The position numbers and the translations under genes were made by a program. Shown piece after piece: positions 49,588 to 55,368 of a stretch of 64,000 bases of DNA. The notes under the pieces were generated by a model. The model searched no databases, was not told the DNA's origin, and saw nothing but the letters and a program-made list of their open reading frames with translations. Every line of letters starts with the position of its first letter. Within the stretch, counting starts at the first letter, position 1. The stretch comes from a virus, in IMG/VR virus record IMGVR_UViG_3300027777_000031, positions 25,864-89,863 of that record; one strand, written 5' to 3'.

Positions 49588-49593
49588 TTTTTG

Positions 49594-49663
49594 AGGTCTC
49601 GGTGGGAATCGAACCCACTCTGTAGATTTTGCAGACCTACCGGTCGCCACGACCATCAAGACC
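49594..49663 (-). tRNA. tRNA-Cys(GCA)
   Basis: Acceptor GGTCTTG/CGAGACC, D-arm GGTC-GTGGC-GACC, anticodon arm TAGGT-CTGCAAA-ATCTA, T-arm GTGGG-TTCGATT-CCCAC. Confidence 0.9.
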
Positions 49664-49671
49664 ATTTTAAA

Positions 49672-49737
49672 AAAACACCCGACCTGACCTGCCAGATATT
49701 ACGTGTCGTAGCGCTTTCGTTACGTAGCGGGTGTTTT
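49672..49737 (-). terminator. Long terminator hairpin after the methyltransferase gene
   Basis: AAAACACCCG and CGGGTGTTTT form a 10-bp stem followed by T residues on the minus strand; the stem starts inside the stop codon. The 46-base inner part has further inverted repeats (ACGTAACG...CGCTACG). Confidence 0.65.
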
Positions 49738-50596
49738 ATTTTACAACAATAAATTTTGTTTTTGGGTTCTCATTTATTTTATCATAAGGAACCACATTCT
49801 CAATTCGTTTATTGGCTATCTTAACATATTCTTCACTAATATCAATTCCTATAAAATTACGATTATTCAACTTAGACATTTTGGATGTTGTCCCGGAACC
49901 AACCATAGGGTCAAGAACAATATCACCCTCATTAGACCAACTCAATATATGGTCTTCAACAAGTTCTTCCGGAAATATTGCAGGATGTTCAAATGCGAAC
50001 GAATCTTTAGTTGAATAATTTTTACCAGTATTATATTGCCAAACATTATATCTATTACCATATTCCGCAATTGTGAAATCCGGCATTTCTTTTAATTCAC
50101 CATCTTTGGTCCTCATAACCCGTTTCCCAAAATTAGAATAACCTGCCCATTTGTTTTTTTTATCTTTCAATAGATTCACCGTTTTTGGTTTTCCTTTAGA
50201 AAATACAAACATATATTCAAAAACTTGAGAATAACGTTTTTTTTCGGGAAAAGGAGCTCCATTTTTCATATAAATCATTGTATCATACAATGTAAATCCT
50301 TGAGACATAAATCCTAATGCTTGTCTAAATGAACTCCCTGTTTCACCACCATTCTTTACTTGGTCACCAACAACCCATACGACAATACCACCATCTTTTG
50401 TGATTCTATATAATTCCGATACCATAGATTCAAAATCAAAACTAAAACCGGTTTCTTTAACTCCCGTAATTTTATTGTTATACGTTCTAAGATTATCGTA
50501 TGGTGGAGACGTAACAGTTAAGTCAACGTAATCATTTTGTATTTCCTTTACAATTTCAATAAAATCGCCAGTTGTGTTGTTATTTAATAATCTCAT
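49736..50596 (-). CDS. DNA methyltransferase (N4-cytosine/N6-adenine, beta-class order)
   Basis: The 286-residue protein has catalytic motif IV TSPPYD (29-34) before the AdoMet-binding motif I DPMVGSGTT (229-237), the order of beta-class amino-methyltransferases. TSPPY favours N4-cytosine. It would modify phage DNA at a short site. It overlaps the upstream PD-(D/E)xK gene by 17 bases, as in a compact type II restriction-modification pair. Confidence 0.87.
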   Translation of the reverse strand: MRLLNNNTTGDFIEIVKEIQNDYVDLTVTSPPYDNLRTYNNKITGVKETGFSFDFESMVSELYRITKDGGIVVWVVGDQVKNGGETGSSFRQALGFMSQGFTLYDTMIYMKNGAPFPEKKRYSQVFEYMFVFSKGKPKTVNLLKDKKNKWAGYSNFGKRVMRTKDGELKEMPDFTIAEYGNRYNVWQYNTGKNYSTKDSFAFEHPAIFPEELVEDHILSWSNEGDIVLDPMVGSGTTSKMSKLNNRNFIGIDISEEYVKIANKRIENVVPYDKINENPKTKFIVVK

Positions 50597-51266
50597 AATT
50601 TACCGGGTTTAACTCTAAGTGATATATTTTTTGTTTAGGAATCACCCCTCCTTTAATTATACAGTTTTCTGTTAGATTATCAATGGACCAATCAGACATT
50701 CTAAAATCAAATGATGTTCTGTGACTATTATCTTTAGCATTTCCACTCCATTTATGTGAACCTAAATCAAATATTCCGGCAAACACTCCACTAAATAAAC
50801 CGTTATTGTTTGTTAACGATAACTTTTTTTCTCTATCAATTTTAAAATTAATTAATAAAAAATTATCAACTTTAGATGTTGATGAAGTTGAACCCTGCCA
50901 AGAATTATCATTTTGACTTAATTTAATCTCCAAGTAATATTTTTCATTAGTAGTAATATCAATAAAAACTAAATCATAACTTTTAACTATATTTGATTCT
51001 CTTTTTAAAACAACCCTTAAAAAAGATTTTTGGGACTCCAAATAATCGTTTAAATTGTACTTTAAAAAGGTATAAAAACTGTGAGACATTTGTGCCGTTA
51101 ATTGTGTGCCAATTTGATTAACCTCTTCTAAATCATAAAACTCATTAAGAGATTCATTGTTTTTACAAGCCCCGTAAAATTGTTGAACAATTAAATTGTT
51201 CTCTATGTGCAAAAACGCATAGTCCACAAAATTAACTCTTTTTAATTCATTTATTACTTTTTTCAT
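50580..51266 (-). CDS. Putative type II restriction endonuclease, PD-(D/E)xK type
   Basis: The 228-residue protein has SYDLVFIDITTNEKYYLEIK, giving Asp98 or Asp103 and Glu113-x-Lys115 of a PD-(D/E)xK nuclease site, followed by GSTSSTSKVDNFLLINF. The adjacent overlapping methyltransferase gene supports a cognate restriction enzyme. Its promoter is at 51284-51291. The recognition site cannot be told. Confidence 0.7.
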   Translation of the reverse strand: MKKVINELKRVNFVDYAFLHIENNLIVQQFYGACKNNESLNEFYDLEEVNQIGTQLTAQMSHSFYTFLKYNLNDYLESQKSFLRVVLKRESNIVKSYDLVFIDITTNEKYYLEIKLSQNDNSWQGSTSSTSKVDNFLLINFKIDREKKLSLTNNNGLFSGVFAGIFDLGSHKWSGNAKDNSHRTSFDFRMSDWSIDNLTENCIIKGGVIPKQKIYHLELNPVNYEIIK

Positions 51267-51283
51267 AGTTATTTATTTTTCAA

Positions 51284-51291
51284 CAAAGATA
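51284..51291 (-). promoter_or_regulatory. Bacteroidota-type promoter of the restriction-modification pair
   Basis: TATCTTTG on the minus strand, 17 bases before the endonuclease start. Confidence 0.65.
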
Positions 51292-51318
51292 CAACTATTT
51301 TTTAATCTGCCAAAATTT

Positions 51319-51828
51319 TTAGAAAAATAAATATGGTTCCCACTCTTTTGGAATTTCGTGATGAACCTGTTTCATCAACATCAAATAGTGTGGTCGTCTT
51401 GGCTGTGGAATTTCCTTACCATACTCTTCCAAAGTCAAATTTGACTTCTCACTATTACATTTTCTACAAGCCGTAACCAAGTTGTCCCAAGAATCTTTCC
51501 CCCCCTTAGATTGGGGGATTACGTGGTCTAATGTCAATGTCTTTCTATTACTATCACCACAATACACACACTCAAAGTTATCTCTACGATAAACATTCTC
51601 TCGACTTAAAGGAACTTTTTGAATTACCTGATTCACATATTTATAAACCCGGATAATTGATGGTTTTTTGATATCCAATTCAGGATTCACTAATTTAAAT
51701 GATTCCGGATGTTCGTGGACGATGTCGGCATTACCTTTATAAGAAATGACGAAAGCCCTCTCTGTGGATATAATACTCCTTGCCATAAAACTTGAATCCA
51801 AAACCAAAGTTTTTTGGTACTTACTCAC
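51319..51828 (-). CDS. HNH endonuclease
   Basis: The 169-residue protein has the common HNH core: NVYRRDNFECVYCGDSNRKT, LDHVIPQSKGG, WDNLVTACRKCNSEKSN, with two CxxC zinc pairs. The N-terminus LVLDSSFMARSIISTERAFV is typical of small stand-alone HNH proteins in Bacteroidota and phages. It may be a homing enzyme or part of the defence module with the restriction pair. Confidence 0.85.
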   Translation of the reverse strand: MSKYQKTLVLDSSFMARSIISTERAFVISYKGNADIVHEHPESFKLVNPELDIKKPSIIRVYKYVNQVIQKVPLSRENVYRRDNFECVYCGDSNRKTLTLDHVIPQSKGGKDSWDNLVTACRKCNSEKSNLTLEEYGKEIPQPRRPHYLMLMKQVHHEIPKEWEPYLFF

Positions 51829-51862
51829 GACTTTTGATTTTTTAATTAAACATTCTTTTTTG

Positions 51863-51934
51863 TGACCCCGGAGAATTTCGAAATCTCGACTCCCAAGTTA
51901 AAAGCTTGGTACTCTACCGCTGAGTTACGAGGTC
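51863..51934 (-). tRNA. tRNA-Lys(TTT)
   Basis: Acceptor GACCTCG/CGGGGTC, D-arm ACTC/GAGT with GG, anticodon arm CCAAG-CTTTTAA-CTTGG, T-loop TTCGAAA. Confidence 0.93.
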
Positions 51935-51963
51935 AATATTGAGCTCATTTTGTTTTGTTATTT

Positions 51964-51990
51964 GGCTCAAATTATAAGTAATTTGAGCTT
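51964..51990. repeat. Inverted repeat
   Basis: GCTCAAATTA-TAAG-TAATTTGAGC is a perfect 10-bp stem with a four-base loop between the Lys and Ile tRNAs; possibly a transcription or processing signal. Confidence 0.6.
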
Positions 51991-52018
51991 AATAATCAAA
52001 CTCTATGAGCCACATTTG

Positions 52019-52092
52019 TAGGTGGTATGAGACTCGAACTCATAACCTCTTCGGTATCAGCGAAGGACTCCAACCAATTGAGCTAACCACCT
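52019..52092 (-). tRNA. tRNA-Ile(GAT)
   Basis: Acceptor AGGTGGT/ACCACCT, anticodon arm CTTCG-CTGATAC-CGAAG, T-arm ATGAG-TTCGAGT-CTCAT. Confidence 0.92.
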
Positions 52093-52156
52093 AAAATCTA
52101 ATTCTACGCTTCCCCCATACTGTTAGGGTTCTATAAATTAGTAACAATCTCCCTCG

Positions 52157-52229
52157 TCGAGAATGTACGATTCGAACGTCTCCTCATACGTCCAAGGTAT
52201 GAATGCAGCCTGGTTACACCTCATTCTCG
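52157..52229 (-). tRNA. tRNA-Pro(TGG)
   Basis: Acceptor CGAGAAT/ATTCTCG with the C1-G72 pair typical of Pro, anticodon arm CATAC-CTTGGAC-GTATG. The T-stem is weak (ACG/CGT). Confidence 0.88.
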
Positions 52230-52232
52230 TTT

Positions 52233-52415
52233 TTAACTTATTTTTAATTTTCCTGAACGATAATCTTCTTGCATTTGTCGTATTCTTTCGTCTCTTTTTT
52301 CAATACTCTTTTTTATCCTTTCAATTTTTTCAGGACTTGGGTTAGAATCAATTGTATAAACTACCCCCATTTCATCTAATTCTTTTAAGAATTCTTTTGT
52401 TTCAAATTTTTTCAT
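52233..52415 (-). CDS. Small charged helical protein
   Basis: With start 52415 (MKKFETKEFLKELDEMGVVY) the product has 60 residues and a charged helical C-terminus (EKIERIKKSIEKRDERIRQM). A longer frame would cross the Ser tRNA and is rejected. Function unknown; it lies between the Ser and Pro tRNAs. Confidence 0.55.
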   Translation of the reverse strand: MKKFETKEFLKELDEMGVVYTIDSNPSPEKIERIKKSIEKRDERIRQMQEDYRSGKLKIS

Positions 52416-52429
52416 AACATTATGTTTTG

Positions 52430-52515
52430 CGGAGAGCAGAATACTCGAAATCCATCCATTTAACCGAACCACTCGCTTAGCAGGCGGTGACAATACCCTG
52501 ATTGTTTTACTCTCC
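52430..52515 (-). tRNA. tRNA-Ser(GCT)
   Basis: Acceptor GGAGAGT/GCTCTCC with G73, anticodon loop CTGCTAA, long variable arm, T-loop TTCGAGT on a weak stem. Confidence 0.87.
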
Positions 52516-52521
52516 ATTTTG

Positions 52522-52594
52522 TGTCTCCAGCAGGAGTCGAACCCACATCATCTAGTCCGTAGCCAGACGTTTTATCCAATTAAACTATGGAGAC
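52522..52594 (-). tRNA. tRNA-Arg(ACG)
   Basis: Acceptor GTCTCCA/TGGAGAC, D-arm GTTT/AAAC with GG, anticodon arm TCTGG-CTACGGA-CTAGA, T-loop TTCGACT. Confidence 0.91.
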
Positions 52595-52600
52595 ATTTTG

Positions 52601-52706
52601 TAGTCAGGACAGGACTTGAACCTGTACTGCCGGGAATTCAAATAGGAGCGATTAACACTATTCCCCAATTTACCTATTTTAGCGTTTACCATTCCGCCAC
52701 CTGACC
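52601..52706 (-). tRNA. tRNA-Leu-like RNA with enlarged, pseudoknot-capable anticodon arm
   Basis: The shell (acceptor GGTCAGG/CCTGACT, D-arm GCGG...CGC, T-arm ACAGG-TTCAAGT-CCTGT) nearly equals that at 29913. Between D- and T-arms lie 56 bases. AAATAGG/CCTATTT make a seven-bp stem with a 26-base loop; GGGAAT in the loop can pair with ATTCCC after the stem, a pseudoknot. No anticodon can be assigned. Confidence 0.6.
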
Positions 52707-52801
52707 AATTTGAGGTTGAGAACTCCTCTGTGTTATTCTTTACTGTTTGTTGCAACAACCTTGTAGCCACTCTATATCCTTTCTCAAGGGAACAACACAT
52801 T

Positions 52802-53005
52802 TTACTTCCATTGAGTTTTTCGGTTATACTTCCAAGTTTTATGTTCTCTGTATTTGTGAGAAAATTGTCCTTTTCTGTAATGAACACCCTCATCCCAATA
52901 AGATGGGTATTCAAACTTTAACCAAATCAATCTGTAATCTTTGGAACAAGTTGCCTTGTTCAATTTCATTCTGTTTGTGTTTACACTCATAATCTCTGAG
53001 CCCAT
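52802..53005 (-). CDS. Small Trp/Tyr/Lys-rich protein
   Basis: A 67-residue frame with protein-like composition (SKDYRLIWLKFEYPSYWDEG; YREHKTWKYNRKTQWK). A shorter start at MSVNTNRMKL is possible. No family recognised. It fills the gap between the Leu-like and His tRNAs. Confidence 0.45.
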   Translation of the reverse strand: MGSEIMSVNTNRMKLNKATCSKDYRLIWLKFEYPSYWDEGVHYRKGQFSHKYREHKTWKYNRKTQWK

Positions 53006-53060
53006 TGTTTAGTGGACCTCAAAGATTGTCTAATACTTTTTTCATAATATTTTAATTTTG

Positions 53061-53132
53061 GGTGTTAGGACGGTACCGCCCCGTCTTCTTTGGTTCCACA
53101 AACCAACGCTTCACTAAAAAGCTTCAAACACC
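53061..53132 (-). tRNA. tRNA-His(GTG) with non-canonical T-loop
   Basis: The extra G-1 pairs with C73, the histidine identity pair. Acceptor GTGTTTG/CTAACAC, anticodon arm TTGGT-TTGTGGA-ACCAA. T-stem GACGG/CCGTC closes GGCGGTA, and the D-loop (TTTAGTG) lacks GG. Confidence 0.85.
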
Positions 53133-53138
53133 ATATTA

Positions 53139-53184
53139 CCCCACTTCACCGGCTTAACGGACCGGCTGCCATATGGGAGTGGGG
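53139..53184 (-). ncRNA. Helix-closed spacer hairpin (element E5)
   Basis: CCCCACT/AGTGGGG close 46 bases with an inner CCGG-TCCGTTAAG-CCGG hairpin, between the Asn and His tRNAs. Confidence 0.35.
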
Positions 53185-53208
53185 GTTTCCTGTTATATCA
53201 GGACTCCG

Positions 53209-53280
53209 CGGACTTGGGGAATTTCGAAATCCCGACCCTTCACTTAACAGGCGAACGCTCTTCCTCTGAGCTACAAGTCC
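53209..53280 (-). tRNA. tRNA-Asn(GTT)
   Basis: Acceptor GGACTTG/CAAGTCC with G73, D-arm GCTC/GAGC with GG, anticodon arm TTCGC-CTGTTAA-GTGAA, T-loop TTCGAAA. Confidence 0.92.
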
Positions 53281-53286
53281 AATTTT

Positions 53287-53345
53287 GACCACTATGTTAT
53301 TTTGCGAACGTATGAAGCTCGTATCATTATTAAATCATAGTAGTC
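53287..53345 (-). ncRNA. Hairpin element with an anticodon-arm-like tip (element E6)
   Basis: GACTACTATG/CATAGTGGTC make a 10-bp stem. Inside, CGAGC-TTCATAC-GTTCG has the size of an anticodon arm with U33 and CAT. D- and T-arms are absent. Confidence 0.35.
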
Positions 53346-53430
53346 CAAGGCGTTACGCATCCGTCTGTAACTTTACTTTTCTTGAGTCCCGATGTGGCCA
53401 CATCAACTCTGGGAACGATTACCTTGTTTG

Positions 53431-53503
53431 TGGGGATTACAGGTTACGCTCCTGTCTCTTTGATTCTTCAGACCAACGCTTTCACTAGATTAGCTTAATC
53501 CCC
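53431..53503 (-). tRNA. tRNA-Phe(GAA) with non-canonical T-loop
   Basis: Acceptor GGGGATT/AATCCCC, anticodon arm TTGGT-CTGAAGA-ATCAA. T-stem ACAGG/CCTGT closes AGCGTAA; the D-loop contains TAGTG and no GG. Confidence 0.87.
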
Positions 53504-53646
53504 AATTAAAATGATGGTGAGATACCCGTTTCGTCTCACTCTTGACTGCTTAATAGTAGTTTTACTGTGCACAGGCAGAGGGTTATAATTTCGTTTGTTG
53601 TAATCAGAATTGTCGACATTCTTTCATACTGAAATTCATCATTTTG

Positions 53647-53727
53647 TGGGACACTATGGAATCGAACCATACCCTACTACAGAACGGTGTTACAGACCGC
53701 TTATCACACCAGTGACTGAAGCATCCC
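53647..53727 (-). tRNA. tRNA-Tyr(GTA)
   Basis: Acceptor GGGATGC/GTGTCCC with A73, anticodon arm GCGGT-CTGTAAC-ACCGT, long variable arm as usual for Tyr, T-arm TATGG-TTCGATT-CCATA. Confidence 0.87.
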
Positions 53728-53775
53728 AATTAATTTATTCTATTTCACACTACCGGACTTTATCAGGATGTGGTT

Positions 53776-53848
53776 TTTACCTTGCAGGACTTGAACCTGC
53801 GTCTTATCGGCTCCCGCCGATTGTTCCACCAACCGCAACTAAAGGTTG
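53776..53848 (-). tRNA. tRNA-like RNA, Pro(GGG)-like, six-base anticodon loop
   Basis: T-arm GCAGG-TTCAAGT-CCTGC and D-stem GTT/AAC with GG are clear. The acceptor has only five good pairs (ACCTT/AAGGT). The anticodon stem ATCGG/CCGAT closes a six-base loop CGGGAG without U33. Confidence 0.55.
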
Positions 53849-53858
53849 AATAAATTTG

Positions 53859-53929
53859 TACCCCGAGATGGAATTGAACCACCACCATTTGTATGTAAGA
53901 CAAATACGCTTCCATTACGCCATCGGGGC
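53859..53929 (-). tRNA. tRNA-Val(TAC)
   Basis: Acceptor GCCCCGA/TCGGGGT, anticodon arm TTTGT-CTTACAT-ACAAA, T-loop TTCAATT. Confidence 0.92.
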
Positions 53930-53935
53930 AAATTG

Positions 53936-54003
53936 TACCGAGAAATGGTAACGCTCCATTCTATAGTCGGATATGAGCCGTCTATGGTCCTTGACCTCTC
54001 GAT
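53936..54003 (-). tRNA. Compact tRNA-like RNA with anticodon CAT and non-canonical T-loop
   Basis: Acceptor ATCGAGA/TCTCGGT with A73, minimal D-arm GGTC-AAG-GACC, anticodon loop CTCATAT on a stem with one A-A mismatch, T-stem AATGG/CCATT around AGCGTTA. At 68 bases it is shorter than normal. Confidence 0.6.
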
Positions 54004-54058
54004 GTTTTTGGTGGACATAGATTCATCACCTACTCTTGGGTTTCCACCGAACCCTTCG

Positions 54059-54130
54059 TTACCCCTGAGAGAATCGAACTCCCCCCGCGTGGACCAAAAC
54101 CACGTGTACTAACCGATATACGAAGGGGCA
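54059..54130 (-). tRNA. tRNA-Gln(TTG)
   Basis: Acceptor TGCCCCT/AGGGGTA with the T1-A72 pair typical of Gln, anticodon arm CGTGG-TTTTGGT-CCACG, T-arm GGGAG-TTCGATT-CTCTC. Confidence 0.92.
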
Positions 54131-54139
54131 AAATATTTT

Positions 54140-54228
54140 TTAGTTAAAGAACGGTTACCACAATTACGTTCGCCCCGGACTCTACTCCGGACATTCTTTT
54201 TTGGGTGTGGATTAAACTATTTAACTAA
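54140..54228 (-). ncRNA. Helix-closed spacer RNA (element E7)
   Basis: TTAGTTAAA/TTTAACTAA close 89 bases with inner CCACA/TGTGG and CCGGA-GTAGAG-TCCGG stems, between the Ser and Gln tRNAs. Confidence 0.4.
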
Positions 54229-54232
54229 CCCG

Positions 54233-54320
54233 CGGAAGGAGTGGGACTCGAACCCACACGTGTGTTACCACCAACGGTTTTCAAGACCGCGACCCGTAGA
54301 CCGACTTGGCTTACCCTTCC
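54233..54320 (-). tRNA. tRNA-Ser(TGA)
   Basis: Acceptor GGAAGGG/TCCTTCC with G73, anticodon arm GCGGT-CTTGAAA-ACCGT, long variable arm, T-arm GTGGG-TTCGAGT-CCCAC. Confidence 0.93.
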
Positions 54321-54370
54321 ATTTTTTCTTACCAATATTTCAAATAACTTGTTCCTTTATTTTGATGGGA

Positions 54371-54378
54371 CAAAGGTA
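54371..54378 (-). promoter_or_regulatory. Bacteroidota-type promoter at the head of the right tRNA array
   Basis: TACCTTTG on the minus strand with TTG 19 bases upstream, 51 bases before the Ser(TGA) tRNA. Confidence 0.8.
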
Positions 54379-54414
54379 ATCCTTTTTTTCTAACTTCCAA
54401 TTTTTTTATAAAAA

Positions 54415-54445
54415 AAAATCCTGAACTTTTTGAGTTCAGGATTCT
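54415..54445. terminator. Bidirectional intrinsic terminator
   Basis: CCTGAACT-TTTTG-AGTTCAGG flanked by A and T runs; it separates the tRNA array from the gene at 54468. Confidence 0.75.
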
Positions 54446-54467
54446 TATTATATGTTATGATTAATTT

Positions 54468-54590
54468 TTATTCAAAAATAATATCACTTAATAAATCAGC
54501 TGAACTTGTATGCGAAATACGCGGATACGAACAATTACTAAATTGTTGGTTCCAAATTGAGACATTCATATGTTTATTAGTGTTTTTCAT
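54468..54590 (-). CDS. Possible 40-residue protein
   Basis: A short frame (MKNTNKHMNVSIWNQQFSNC; SYPRISHTSSADLLSDIIFE) with an A-rich leader and a terminator 28 bases after the stop. No family recognised. Confidence 0.4.
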   Translation of the reverse strand: MKNTNKHMNVSIWNQQFSNCSYPRISHTSSADLLSDIIFE

Positions 54591-54679
54591 TTTTCTTTTT
54601 TTTGTGGTATTTCTACCTGTGTTTCTTATAACTATCACAAACTTACGAAAAGTTTAATAAAAGTCAAATATTTTTTTTA

Positions 54680-54946
54680 TTATACCAATCTTTTTGCGAT
54701 ATCGGTAATTCTATTTTCATCTTCAGGTGATAACAAATGTCTTGAATCTCTGAGTTTCACTAATGACTCCCACCACTCATCATCTAATAGAGTGTTGTGA
54801 ATGTTTGTGGGTTTAACTTGTCCGTTGAATGAATCTAAATGACCTTCTTCAACAAGAGCCTCAATTAACTCTTTAACTTCTCTATTGGAACACGCTGAGA
54901 TATAGTCCCAAGCATCAATATCAATTTCTGTACTAAAATCTGGCAT
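54680..54946 (-). CDS. Small acidic protein
   Basis: The 88-residue product (EIDIDAWDYISACSNREVKE; IHNTLLDDEWWESLVKLRDS) is acidic and helical and resembles small phage proteins of unknown role. It follows the next gene with a gap of three bases and so forms one operon with it. Confidence 0.65.
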   Translation of the reverse strand: MPDFSTEIDIDAWDYISACSNREVKELIEALVEEGHLDSFNGQVKPTNIHNTLLDDEWWESLVKLRDSRHLLSPEDENRITDIAKRLV

Positions 54947-54949
54947 AAT

Positions 54950-55210
54950 TTATAAATTTTCTAATCTGTTAATAATTTTTGTTACTTCTTCTTTTGAATT
55001 CCACCCTAAAACATCATTACCGTCTTCCATTGGTACAAACTTACCAAGTGTTTTGTAGAATGCAGCGACTTCAAATGAAGTTGTTCCATTTCCGTATAAA
55101 CCTTCACCACCAACAACAGAAACTTCAATATCGTTTCCTAAGTCCAATCTTGCTTGAACTCCGTTACGTATTACGTGTGGTTTAAATACTAAATCATCAA
55201 ATGTTTTCAT
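54950..55210 (-). CDS. Small hypothetical protein
   Basis: The 86-residue product (RNGVQARLDLGNDIEVSVVG; NGTTSFEVAAFYKTLGKFVP) looks like a compact beta-rich protein. Promoter TACTTTTG at 55215-55222 ends four bases before the ATG, another leaderless arrangement. Confidence 0.65.
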   Translation of the reverse strand: MKTFDDLVFKPHVIRNGVQARLDLGNDIEVSVVGGEGLYGNGTTSFEVAAFYKTLGKFVPMEDGNDVLGWNSKEEVTKIINRLENL

Positions 55211-55214
55211 AGGA

Positions 55215-55222
55215 CAAAAGTA
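55215..55222 (-). promoter_or_regulatory. Bacteroidota-type promoter, leaderless start
   Basis: TACTTTTG on the minus strand, ending four bases before the ATG at 55210. Confidence 0.6.
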
Positions 55223-55272
55223 ATATAAGTTATTTAATTAAACAAATTTATTTTAAAAAAGTTTTGGGCAAC

Positions 55273-55294
55273 AAAAAGGTGTCTTACGACACCC
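55273..55294 (-). terminator. Intrinsic terminator of the large-protein operon
   Basis: GGGTGTC-GTAA-GACACC followed by five T residues on the minus strand. Confidence 0.8.
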
Positions 55295-55368
55295 TTCTGC
55301 TAGATTTAGAATTCTCCCCTTTCTTTTAGATGGTTAATCCCATCCGGTTTTCTACACCGGAGGTACGT

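Noticed and set aside
52585-52914. 109-codon frame across the Leu-like tRNA
   Set aside because: It runs through a tRNA-like gene, and its composition changes abruptly; it is a chance frame.
53287-53345. Armless functional tRNA-Met
   Set aside because: The anticodon-arm-like tip with CAT is suggestive, but D- and T-arms and a seven-bp acceptor with discriminator are missing, so I list it only as a hairpin element.
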